Position numbers and translations under genes: made by a program
Notes under the pieces: generated by a model
Database searches by the model: none
What the model was told of the DNA's origin: nothing
The model's input: the letters and a program-made list of their open reading frames with translations, nothing else
Shown here: one piece after another, positions 47,901 to 56,900 of the stretch
Layout: the number at the start of each line of letters is the position of its first letter
Numbering within the stretch: the stretch's first letter is position 1
Origin: Telmatactis stephensoni
Taxonomy: Eukaryota; Cnidaria; Anthozoa; Actiniaria; Isophelliidae
Direction of reading: 5' to 3'
Assembly: GCA_029948255.1 (NCBI GenBank)
Contig: JALIZF010001706.1
Coordinates: forward strand, 434,001 to 498,000
DNA: 64,000 bases

Positions 47901-50813
47901 ATAGAAAACTAAGGGGTGAGAGGAAATCTGTAACACCGTATAAAAAAGAGAAATATACTTAACTTTACTGACGTTTCGAGCTTTCGCCCTTCGTCTGAGT
48001 ACTCCGACGAAGGGCGAAAGCTTCGAACGTCAGTAAAGTTAAGTATATTTCTCTTTTTATACGGTGTTACAGATTTCCATTCATCCCTTGTTGTATTCAC
48101 TGACGCAGCCCAAACTAGTTCACTCGCTAGTCTCCTATAGCATAGAAAAGCGTGCGTTTTGAAACAAAAGACGCATTGCTAGTGTGGATGGGTCCTGAGT
48201 AGTCGCCAAGTACTTTCGTCGATGAGAAAATATCTAGGAAATATTCAACGACTATCCAGCGTTAAACAGTGACTATGCGAGACTCATTTTTGTATCAGTT
48301 CAAGTTTAAGCTTTTCTGGACTGCAATTTTTCTGATTATTTATATTTATTTTTATTTGAAAGATTTGTCGATCAAATGCCAACAGGGATAACCCACAGAG
48401 ACTAATAACGGGGATATTGAAATACGAGAAAACTAAAGCTTGAGAAAGTCTGGCAACCTAACTCGCTTTCATGTCCTAGCCGAGCAAAATTACGAAGTTT
48501 ATTCATAGTGGGAAAATACTAATATTCTAACAGTGAACACTTTTATTGCTGCTGGCGGACCATAAATAATCTGAAGTGACACTGGTAATACTAAAAACGC
48601 ATAAAACAATTAATGTCAAATCAGTATTGAGTCAAGGATGACATCAATTCCGAGACAACATGGCCAGCCAGCACGGCACGTTGTAGAAACTGTTATCAAC
48701 CAGGGTCTTAACAGTTAATAAGGTTCACACTCAATGCAATCAGATAAAAGCTATGTATCCCTGTAACAGGCTAAACAAGGAGATTATTCACAAGGTTTTT
48801 GTTAAGCTTTCCTAACGTGCACAGGTTTGTAATGACCTTGATACGGTTAGTGGATGTTAAACAGTTATCACGATTCCAACCACTTAAGGCTCTCACCCTT
48901 TTATTGTACATCACGCAAGCTATTCATCTAGTTTATTTCCTAATTCAGTTCCCACCCATTCAGTTTTCATTTCCATTTTGTTAAACAAGGTTTTTGAGAA
49001 CAGGTTTTGAAATTCTTCGATATGAATGTTAAAAGGTAGCTTAGACAAAATTGAATTTATCACTAGTAATCGTTGGTAAGATTTAATTAATATAATGGCC
49101 TTTTTCAAATGCAAAGAAAATGTTATTACTAGATAGCAGACGAAGAATAAATGCTAACGAAAATGTTGAGAGACTGCAAATTTTCACTTCATGCGTCCGC
49201 GAACTTTTAATGCGGATTCGGAAAGTCGAATCTAAAAATTACTATCTTAATTAAACCTATCATCAGCTTCTGAGATAGTTGCGAAAGTGATGAATAATAC
49301 TGAAATATAATTGACATTTAGAGTTTAAAAGAGATCACTTGTCAAAATCAATGTTTCCTATTGTTGATGTGTGACAAAAGCGCATAACTGAGCCCTTCGA
49401 AGGGGTGGATGCATGCACTTGATTTAACAATGCACCAAATATTCCATCGATACTCTTTTACGAACGAAAATTCTTTCCGTGTAGCATTTTTTGCTTTTCA
49501 TGTGCAAAGCTTTGAGCTGCTATTAGACAAACTTTAATAATCCCTGACAGAACCAAATGCAATCGATTACTGCAAAATATCTAGCCTTATCTCTGAACTC
49601 ATTACTAATATTTGCCACTCAGACACTCTCTTATCAGCTACGCTCAATCCTCCTGATCAACGATTGGCTGATCAAATTTCTTGCATATTTGATGCTAATA
49701 GGGTGATTATAGTGCCTTCGCAATACAGCTGCAAACGTCTGTATCTCCATTCATTGCGAACAGCTTGCAAAAAGCGCGCGCTTTGCAAAAAATGATAACA
49801 AAAACGTGTTTTAAAGGAAACAAGCTTCATAAGAAAGAATTTGAAGCAAATTTCGAGCTAATTAGCTAAAGATTTTCAAAAGTAAAACTCTTGATATCAT
49901 TGATAAAAAGCTCATTAAGAAATTGAAAATAGCTTTGCTGAGAGCCAGTTTCCTCAGCGTTTAGTAGGCTGCTTATGGCCATTGACCGTGTCAAAAAGAA
50001 CCTGAAGATTCTCGAGATAAGTTTATTTTTGCTTTTGGATCCTTGACACGGGTGCATGGAGTGACAACCTTTCAACCGGTTTGATTCTAAGAATATTTCT
50101 TAATGATTCCGATCCAAGACCAGTGATCCAAGGAAGAGTCTATTTGCAATCATAACGTAGTCATTGAGCTGACTTCAATAGTCTATGTGTAAAGGTTTTT
50201 CCGGAATATTGTTGTTCGTTCTGTATGGATATCTTTGTTGTGGGATTAGTTGCCATTCACTCATATCCCTTGTTTCTTGTCATACACGTTTAACAACTAA
50301 ATGGAATAGTATTTTCTTAGCAATAATACTTTGTTCAGGCAGTACGAATATTTCTAGATCTAGTCAATAAAACGGGGTTGAATTTGTTTTGGTTAGATAG
50401 CGCTGGTAGCTTAGACATGGAATGTACACTCCTAGAACGTTGGAATTCATAGATAATTGTAAAAAATCAAGAGATCAGAAGTTAAGGCTTTGAAACACTG
50501 CAGAGCCAATGTAGTCAGTCGAACACTTCGTGCTGTTACTTAATTCTATCATAGCAAAAACAAGATAAAACGACAGAAGAACATGACCTCGGCATTTCAA
50601 AGGATAGCTTGATAGCCGAGTTCTTTAGCATTGACCATGTCGCTACTGTACATAAATTTGCACATCTATCTCTCAGTAAATAAACAGCCAGTCCTACCAA
50701 ATTAAATTCTAGGACTCCCAAAGTACTGAAAACAGCTGAAATATAAGCTTACCTTCTGCCAGAGTCTCGTGGAAGACTATACAGAGAAGTAGAAGTGGAA
50801 TTACTGTTGTCAT
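34402..50813 (-). CDS. Gene C: secreted WAP / paired-Ig matrix protein
   Basis: Fourteen coding exons on the minus strand: 50753-50813, 43271-43436, 42887-43054, 42278-42436, 41642-41848, 41093-41308, 39922-40158, 39293-39400, 38306-38557, 37304-37603, 36798-36923, 36134-36298, 35281-35553, 34402-34703. About 912 residues if one extra base in exon 2 is ignored. Order: signal peptide (1-20), WAP1-5 (21-325), two Thr/Lys/Pro linkers (326-440), IgA-IgB (441-624), WAP6-7 (625-721), IgA-IgB (722-912). Junctions are all phase 1. No membrane span is seen, so it is probably secreted. WAP-Ig combinations suggest protease inhibition combined with adhesion; papilin-like or perlecan-like context is possible but unproven. 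It is a paralogue of gene D on the opposite strand. Confidence 0.78.
35178..35292. repeat. Tandem duplication of an exon-intron boundary
   Basis: AAATCTGCAGAAGATCTTAC and the following 13 bases occur at 35181 and again at 35261, 80 bp apart. The second copy covers the end of exon 13 and its donor; the first is intronic. Confidence 0.85.
35281..35553 (-). CDS. Gene C exon 13: IgA domain 2
   Basis: 273 nt, phase 1-1. Ig-like with RLVC and GGKYTC disulfide cysteines; FNGWF replaces the FEGWY motif. The donor GTAAGATC at 35273-35280 is duplicated 80 bp downstream (see finding). Confidence 0.8.
35860..36060. repeat. (CCA)n/(ACT)n-rich low-complexity tract
   Basis: CCACCA, ACTACT and ATCACC triplets in the intron between exons 12 and 13. 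Confidence 0.8.
36134..36298 (-). CDS. Gene C exon 12: WAP domain 7
   Basis: 165 nt, phase 1-1. Cysteines: YCP, SKC, KEC, NQC, KCC, DSC, ARC. The donor is GTAAGG. The flanking intron holds long CCACCA/ACTACC simple sequence (35860-36060). Confidence 0.8.
36798..36923 (-). CDS. Gene C exon 11: WAP domain 6
   Basis: 126 nt, phase 1-1, the shortest WAP exon. Cysteines: QCP, HAC, NEC, EDC, ICC, DGC, SIC. The acceptor is AACTCTAAG and the donor GTATTT, both weaker than usual. Confidence 0.75.
   Translation of the reverse strand, partial: VSVQCPRLMHAKRTRGTSVRVTKTARTLFAVMMDAGAYVFH
37304..37603 (-). CDS. Gene C exon 10: IgB domain 1 (cysteine-free)
   Basis: 300 nt, phase 1-1. An I-set-like core: GYPRPKSTWMKDG, SSGRYTIGPGGSLVI and DKGHY. 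It lacks both disulfide cysteines (KVSAKG and HYFIT at those sites). The insertion YYTKTHHGLYSS makes it longer than the other IgB domains. Weak GTACAA donor. Confidence 0.75.
37961..38109. mobile_element. 149-bp foldback MITE, copy 2
   Basis: TAGAGCAGATTTCGTATGAG at the left, inverted at the right, in gene C intron 9. Same length as copies 1 and 3 and nearly identical to copy 3. Confidence 0.78.
38306..38557 (-). CDS. Gene C exon 9: IgA domain 1
   Basis: Ig-like domain with both disulfide cysteines: KVTC and GGTYTC, plus the family motif PFEGWY. The donor is GTAAGT. The acceptor is uncertain: the usual-looking CAG at 38571 gives 265 nt and an early TGA, whereas AAG just before 38557 gives 252 nt and an open frame (VSPMNYEAR). 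The second is used here. Confidence 0.72.
38596..38756. repeat. CGCCTAAAGT-type short repeats with inverted end
   Basis: Several GTCGCCTAAA units, then a reverse-oriented GCGACTTAAGGCGA. Could be another foldback element; in gene C intron 8. Confidence 0.5.
38796..38998 (+). mobile_element. SINE, family 2
   Basis: A-box-like TGGCTTAATTGGTGAG and B-box-like GGTTGTTCGATCCCC, then a body shared with 22000-22130 (ACTGATGGAGAGA, GTCGATGGCCTCA). Confidence 0.55.
39293..39400 (-). CDS. Gene C exon 8: short Thr/Ser linker
   Basis: 108 nt, phase 1-1, 36 residues rich in Thr, Ser, Glu and Lys. The acceptor is TGTTGTTTAG and the donor GTTTGT. It continues the linker before the first Ig pair; support is frame and composition only. 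Confidence 0.6.
39753..39901. mobile_element. 149-bp foldback MITE, copy 3
   Basis: TAGAGCAGATTTTGTATGAG at the left and inverted CATACGAAATTTACTCTA at the right. It ends 20 bp from exon 7 of gene C. Confidence 0.78.
39922..40158 (-). CDS. Gene C exon 7: Thr/Pro/Lys linker
   Basis: 237 nt, phase 1-1, 79 residues of Thr, Pro, Lys and Ser with no cysteine (TKRPITEAPTTKKTPSPQ). Probably an extended glycosylated spacer. A MITE ends 20 bp downstream, next to its donor. Confidence 0.7.
40220..40378. mobile_element. G/C-tract foldback element, copy 2
   Basis: TAAACTGAGCATCAGGCC at the left and inverted GGCCTGATACTCAGGTTA at the right, with purine and pyrimidine tracts between, as at 5361-5477. Confidence 0.62.
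40732..41040. mobile_element. MITE with about 60-bp inverted ends
   Basis: CTTCCCGGAGTTTCCCAGAA and GCGAGGTCAGGGGACA at the left are repeated inverted at 40995-41040. The middle is AT-rich and non-coding. It lies about 50 bp from gene C exon 6. Confidence 0.65.
41093..41308 (-). CDS. Gene C exon 6: WAP domain 5 with Thr tail
   Basis: 216 nt, phase 1-1. Cysteines: KCP, KSC, FQC, VDC, KCC, NSC, TIC. The tail has TTATRYVELFTTAKTPIKT before a weaker GTTTAT donor. The first motif, CPVLPKPKSC, closely matches WAP1 of this gene. Confidence 0.8.
41642..41848 (-). CDS. Gene C exon 5: WAP domain 4 with Pro/Asp tail
   Basis: 207 nt, phase 1-1. Cysteines: LCP, VAC, KEC, NNC, KCC, DTC, FWC. A 20-residue Pro/Asp-rich tail (PPGATLPDPAPDPGE) follows. 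The donor is GTAAGA. Confidence 0.82.
41942..41970. repeat. (GAT)n microsatellite
   Basis: About nine GAT triplets in a gene C intron. Confidence 0.9.
42278..42436 (-). CDS. Gene C exon 4: WAP domain 3
   Basis: 159 nt, phase 1-1. Cysteines: NCP, TKC, NYC, AEC, TCC, DGC, RRC. The C-terminal loop is basic (RRRC). The acceptor is GTATTTTAG. Confidence 0.82.
42887..43054 (-). CDS. Gene C exon 3: WAP domain 2
   Basis: 168 nt, phase 1-1. Cysteines: SCP, NKC, DLC, SYC, KCC, TDC, RKC; the segment after the double cysteine is one residue longer (MDTDC). The donor is GTAAGT. Confidence 0.8.
43271..43436 (-). CDS. Gene C exon 2: WAP domain 1 with +1 frameshift
   Basis: 166 nt, one base over a multiple of three. 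After ACPVLPRPKSC the frame hits TAG at 43363-43365. The remaining WAP core (CLAKCSKDSDC, KCCWDGC, QRC) is perfectly open one base out of frame and reaches donor GTAAGT. The extra base lies within about 43372-43383, for example in CTCCAC. Confidence 0.72.
43495..43600 (+). mobile_element. tRNA-derived SINE fragment, family 3
   Basis: Contains ACTGGGTTCGATCTCGGCTC (B-box-like) and TGAGTTTGTTTGATGTGTTG, similar to 53745-53790. Confidence 0.4.
43715..44040 (+). mobile_element. SINE, family 1, copy with deleted B box
   Basis: Starts GCCGCCCGGTTGGCTCAGTT, then jumps to ACCAACACTCAGGGTCTT; the B box present at 29351-29363 is missing. The rest matches the 29294 copy. Confidence 0.65.
45725..45900. 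repeat. G-rich then C-rich foldback tract
   Basis: GGGGAGGGGAAA-type repeats followed by complementary CCCCTCC repeats. Similar in make-up to 5361-5477; glycine/arginine open frames over it are artefacts. Confidence 0.65.
45951..46060. mobile_element. Foldback MITE (TAGCACTATTCATTGGAT family), copy 2
   Basis: AGTAGCACTATCCGTTGGAT at the left; inverted ATCAAACGGATAGTGCTAT at the right. In gene C intron 1. Confidence 0.6.
47922..48078. repeat. 157-bp near-perfect inverted repeat (hairpin)
   Basis: Two arms of about 77 bp, one the reverse complement of the other with only single-base differences and almost no loop. Each arm contains GACGAAGGGCGAAAGC. See the hammerhead finding. Confidence 0.85.
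50753..50813 (-). CDS. Gene C exon 1: signal peptide
   Basis: ATG at 50811-50813, purine at -3. MTTVIPLLLLCIVFHETLAE is a typical signal with cleavage after LA-. Phase 1 donor GTAAGC. Assignment to the WAP exons 7.3 kb away rests on strand, phase and lack of another start. Confidence 0.7.
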
Positions 50814-51479
50814 TTCTTGCTAGTATGTCGACACAAGCAAGTAATAATCTGTGAAATGTTGACTCTTTTCACATGCGTCCTCTAGACCGTGACTGTGCCG
50901 TAGGATAAGAGTAATTCGTTTTGGATGATCACGCATGGGAAATGGTTAACAATAGATATGGAGCCGATTGGTCTTTCACTCAAAGACGTCGAGATTGATG
51001 TGTACTTGATCACTTTAATATCGAAACACCTACCCAATTCCGTAGTGTTATCACAGTGTAAATGTTCACTTACTCCAAAGTCAACATGTCTAGCCGTAAA
51101 AGGCAATAGGCTTTCATTGATTCAACAGTGACCGCACGAGAGGGAGAGGTCTTTCAAAGCACCGGAAATTTGTCTCAGTGGTTTTTTTAAGATATGCTAT
51201 TGTAATGGTTGCAGTGGAATAAAACGTTGCATTACAAAGAAAATACAATACAAAAAAATGGTGCTTTCTTATCTAAATCCACTGCAATTAGGAATAATTG
51301 GTATAAATTGCTTCTGAGAGATTCTTTTCGGAAATGCGCTTGGAAAATCCAGTGTTTTAATGCCCTTTACTTCCTTTTTAGATGCGTTTCAGTTCAATAT
51401 ATATATTGTTAAAAATTGTTGAATTAGCTTCCTTTGTGTTGTCAGTGTTAACCTTTTATGGGCTTTCTGATGAACGTTT

Positions 51480-51545
51480 ATTTCTTCTTCTTCTTCTTCT
51501 TCTTCTTCTTCTTCTCCTCCTTGTTCTTCTTCTTGTTCTTGTTCT
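51480..51545. repeat. (TTC)n microsatellite
   Basis: TTC triplets then TTCTTG units. Confidence 0.9.
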
Positions 51546-53684
51546 TCTTTTCAGTTTTCTTCTCTGTTATCAATTCTTATCATTATTGCATATTATTTTA
51601 ATTTACTAATTAATGATGTTGAACTTTAAGTCCTGTCATTGTTCATAACTTTTATTGATTATTGATATAACATCGCAAAATATATTTCATCATTAATTAT
51701 TCGACGTTTTCAAGACTTTTATGAACCTTTGACCCATCAAAGTCTTTCTTCAATACTAAAAATGTCCCATGCTGTTCTTGTTTGCTAACTTGACAGACCA
51801 TGGACGTTATGGCGACCTATTTTATGTCATTTATAGTTATGTTTGTTTATCAAAGGAGCTTTGCATCGGAAAGTTTTCAATGGACCTGTTGGTTTTAAGA
51901 AATGAGCTTCGGTTGAAAATGACTGTTTTTGTTGTAAACAAAGAGCTAACAGATATTCATCAATCAGTACGTACCAACAAGAATGAAAACATATAAATCA
52001 TAAAAGTGCAAAAAGCAAAATAATCAATTAGCTTTATATAAATTAACGTACAAACAATCTGAGATAAATGACCTCCTAACTTCTACAACAAATCCTGCAT
52101 TGTACTAAAACAAAGTGCAATGCACACCCATTTATCACACACTATAGAAAATACAGCCAATCAGAAAGCAGGAAAGCCGTTGTATATTCGGCGGTATTCA
52201 CTTATCTCTTCCAATTATTGAGGCATTCCGGTAATTGGCTGTATTTCTATGCGGTGTTGGATGAAATAGTCATACAATAGTTTCTCCGGCATGGTGTATC
52301 CGTGGATATTCCACAGTTTTCCACTCGAAACCATTGTATAACTAGTATGTATCAGTACTGCAAAAACTCAGCTGCAATACAACAAAAGAGAACTCTAGAA
52401 ATAAGCCGTTTATTTCATTAATCAAGATTTGCACGAATACAATACTTATTATGATATTTTGGCAGAGTTTCAGACCAGTCCATCCTGCTTTTAGTTAGAA
52501 TACGAAAGCTGTGCTGACGAAAATCAAATTAAAGAGCCCGCGCGAAGTTGCGGAAACATCCATCAGGAATTTATATCGTAAGAGCACTAAGGCGGTTGTT
52601 ACTCACGTGACCTGCGGCGTGCTGAAACATTTTGGCAAACTTACAGACCACTTCGCACGAATGCTGAAAATAACGTACTCGCCTTCAGCTGTCTATATAA
52701 ATGCACATGACATATTTATGCTATATATAGCACTTCCAGAACGTTTTCTCAAAGCGGTTTTGTAATATATCTAATGTGATTATCTTTCTACGGTCGACCC
52801 TATCCCAACGGCGCAACGTTCTGTAGACATAATTCGATGGAAGCTTTCTATGCCTTGTCAACCCTAGACGATAAGGTTGGAGATCTAGAACTTGTTCAGT
52901 TGCGAAACAATACTGCGTGGGCATGAAATTATCTTTATAATCGTGCCAACAATTTGGGCAACAACTGCAAGTCTTGTAATTAACTTTTACTGGAAAAAAT
53001 CAGTCTTGAGTTTTCTAGCAATTGTAGTTAGTTAATAAAGTTGCTGGCAAGAAAGTATCTAATGAATCAAACGACAGGCACTCGTAGAACTACTAAAGGC
53101 TCCCAATAGGGTAGTAGCTATAACACTGAGTTAACAGTTAAAAATTCATTAAAATTTTGACATTGAGACGAAGCTGAACGGGTCCATTTTTGATATGTAT
53201 ATTTTTTCTTTATTCAACGGTTGATGGTTCACCTCAGTGAGACGCGCCTACCGCATACTCGTGATAGAAAAGGGTGCCAGCAAATGTTTTAAATCATTTT
53301 GGCGGCAAGCTTCATCAAGCGACAAACTACACACCTTGAGTCTCGAGGATGACCCCCTATCTTTTCCTGCCTGAAGTCGGGGTAGGTTTACAAGGGCGAA
53401 TTCGTCATGGCCTGAGTTCGTTATGGTACAAGTTTAAGCCTGCGTGACGAAAACACCTTTATGTCGTCCCGAATATGTTTCACCATGCAAAAATCATTAA
53501 AATACTCGTTCCGATTCGAACTAATCCTGGGACGATATTGCACAGATGATGTAGAACACGACATCATGATAGGAATGTGTCTTTCTCTTTTTTTACTTAA
53601 AAGATATATAATGCTAATTTAAGAAGAAACGTTAATCAACTGGAAATAATTGGCTTAAATCGTTGAATTTGAAATTACAGGGTG

Positions 53685-53900
53685 GCATTATTGGCCAAGC
53701 GGTTAGAGCGCCGGCCATTCACCGCTGTGGTCCGGGTTTGAGTTCCAGTTCAGGATCATATGTGAATTGAGTTTGTTTTATGTAATCTTCTCTAACATGT
53801 CCTGACGTTTTTTTGATTCTCCGGATTATCCGGTGTGCCTCGATTCTCAGCAAAAATGAACGTGTGAGCTGAGCGTTGTATGTAAAACGATTAAGGTGGC
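53685..53900 (+). mobile_element. tRNA-like SINE, family 3
   Basis: A box TGGCCAAGCGGTTAGAGCG and B box GGGTTTGAGTTCC at tRNA spacing, then a non-tRNA tail. No matching acceptor stem, so not a functional tRNA gene. Confidence 0.5.
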
Positions 53901-56900
53901 TAACAGCAATTTTTCAGAGCGCACCTACCCCAACTTAAACGGCTATGGCTAGAAATGACGGTCATCTCCGTTTTTAATTAATTATAGGCTATAAGCGCCA
54001 AATCCAACTTTTGCGGTCCAATGCGCCCATAGAAATCAAGCAAATAGTTTTCAGTCTGAAGCGTTTTAGAAGTGAAAATGTACGCTGAAATTCACGATGA
54101 AAGAGGCTGCAAATCGTTCTGGTTACAAGTAATATGGTCGAGGTTTGCATTACGGTAACGAGGTAGACATATGACAGTGTCGACTGGTAAACTAATGGCT
54201 ATACATTCCCTTGTTATTTTGGACGCCATTTTATGGTACAAAATCGGCGCACGCGTAGTACTATAGACTAGACATTTCTACCACCAATCTCGTACCTTGT
54301 TCTACCACAAGCTAGTTAAGGATTATACTTTTCAAAACTATAAAGTTGATTGAAATCGACTCTATTGTTGTGACGTCACCATGACGTCATGGAAATCAAC
54401 TACTACTGATTTCTCAAGAAAATGATCTAAACTTTCAAAACGACATCGAATTTCCTAAAGTACCAGTAGGTCTATAACACAACGAAGAATGACAAAAATA
54501 TCTGGTGAGCATGAGAGCGTTTTGAAAATATAAAGCGACAAATATTTTGCGGAGACAAAAAATTAAAATTTTCCTTCGTTGTTGTTTTGCCGTCAAAATA
54601 GAATCGGCACTTCGTAACAACATTTTGGAACAAATCTGTAGGTATAGGTTATAACTATACTGGCTCCGTTCAGTTGACTTCCGGTTTCACTAGCAAGAAA
54701 TTGTCAAATAAAGATATCATCACTTTGTAAAAAATAAGGAGCCATTCCAAAGAAAAATAGCCAAAAATCTAAAGTAAAAAAACTTTACAAAAACTTTTTT
54801 ACCTAACCAAACAAATCAAAAAAATTCCCGCGCTTTCTGTTACGGCGGACGCGCGCGTCTGTACACCGAATGGCGGGAATTCTGAGCTTCTTTGATAAAA
54901 AGTAAATTGACTTTCGCTTTGAACTGAGCTGATTTTAACACGAATAGTTCAAAAAAAAGGGCAGAAAATTAGTTTTCGCTTCAATTTGTCGACTTCAAGT
55001 AGTCGTAATTGGGCTGTAAGCAATTTTTTTTGGAGCTGTAAACAGAATCTTTCGCACTTTCGTTGCGTTTGCTTGCTCAATCATCGCCTAAAAGGTTAAT
55101 GGTCTTCACTGAATTTTAAAAGGAAAAAATAAGTTAAAACTGATTCCGAGACTGTCTCCGTCTACAATCGCTTTGGTACCAATCTTTTGAAGAGAATGAG
55201 TGAAAGAAGTCATTTTCTCAAGGCGTGTTTTATATGATGGCTTGGTGAGTTTGATTGTAATGTATGTCTTGTTATCTGTTGTATTAAATTGCTGATATAA
55301 CTATTTGGATATGCATCGGTGGGGCATTTGAATTTTGGGGGTACTTTTCATTCAAATTCCACACCCTGGGGCCTGTGGAATAGGTCAAATGCCATCAAAA
55401 TATGTTCGAAGTTGCCGGTTGTACTCTTACAAACTTTTTTATATTCATTCAACAAACTCTACGCTTTGTTTACACGCATTCAAATATTAAATATTCATGT
55501 ATATTTATATATAAAATAAGATGAAAAAGAACATTATACTACATATACTGACCTGATTGTTCACGAACTCCTTCCAGTTGAGGTTTGGAATAAATTTTCC
55601 AAAATGGCGTCTCTACCACGAGACTCGGACCCAGGCCTGAGGGTTGGGACAAAATTGACATTCAAATGCCTCAACCCCCCCCCCCCCCCCCCCTCCCCGT
55701 CTCCGTCTAAACATTGATACATGCATAAAAGGAGGGGCATTTGATTTTTTTTGCTGTATTTTTCACTCGTGTTAAACGAAACGAATCGGGAGAAAACAGC
55801 CAAGAAACGTCCTGAACGTAAAAAGTGTCAATGTCTGTTCGCGGAATGCCGGTCCGGACTGGTGGATTCCGACCGTTACGAGAACCAATCAAATTTTTCC
55901 ATTTTTCTTCGGACCGGCCTGCCATATAATAAATCAGGTTATTGAATGTTGCATCATTTTAAATACTGTTGCTTGTTTCCATGAGCATTAACGGGTTTTA
56001 AGGCAGTCATACAAAAATACAGACGCATAGAAAACTGGCACTTAGTCAAGAAAACAAGCAATGTTGAGCGCTGATATCCGTATGCATTCGTAATTTTGTT
56101 TGACTGGTTTGTACCAACCAAGATAAAGCTACTACCTCCGTTAAAACGGCCTGTGTACGACAGCAAGACGTCCGAAATCTATACTGTACCCAACAGCGCG
56201 TCCCACGGCGTATAGTTTATATATGGTCGTATCCCCGCCCCTCGCTCCCAAGGACTTGAACCGTAATCGTATGTTATGACTCAATACAAGCCGTCATTCA
56301 TTTTGAATGAGCCAAATTTCAATACTCCTTTTCCAAGATTAGTGTGATGGTGTATACATAGGCACGTCGCAGTGGGAAGGTTCGATTGTCTGTTGCTAGA
56401 GAGGTACACACAACGCCCTGGCCTTTGGTACTTGGCTGTGTAATAAGGGAGGTATGGCGCTGAATGAGCATGAAATTGAGATGCATACATTAAGAAGATT
56501 TCTTGTTGCCAGATACGTATGCTGAAGCAAAATACATGCTGAGTAAAGTTAGTATTACACGGGACGATTTGCAGCGACGATTTTTTGCGCAACGCGCACC
56601 AAGACCACGTGGGTCATATTTGTCACTTGGAGTTGTGAGTTTTTGACGGCTTCAAATCAAAACCTCGCAGCGTGTTGCCGAAACTAAAATTGCGCCAAAA
56701 TCCTTCCGTTTGCTATGTCACACGATATCAACCTTTCGTGCAAAATCGTCGTTGCAAATTGTCTCGGTGTAACATCCATTAACCTAAAAGACCATACGTC
56801 CAGACAAATGGCCGAATCGTCGCATGGACTTACGTACAGGAGCCCTCTCCCGCGTTATTCGGTTCTAAGAACACAGCAAGCTAATGCAATCGAATAGGAA

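Larger units (their letters stand above)
43437..50752 (-). other. Gene C intron 1
   Basis: 7.3 kb, the largest intron here. It contains two SINE copies (43495-43600 and 43715-44040), a purine/pyrimidine foldback tract (45725-45900), a MITE (45951-46060), a long hairpin (47922-48078) and a T-rich tract (47220-47270). No extra WAP exon was found by eye. Confidence 0.55.

Noticed and set aside
52511..52765. 84-residue plus-strand open frame
   Set aside because: No recognised motif, no splice context linking it to gene D, and length within chance expectation.
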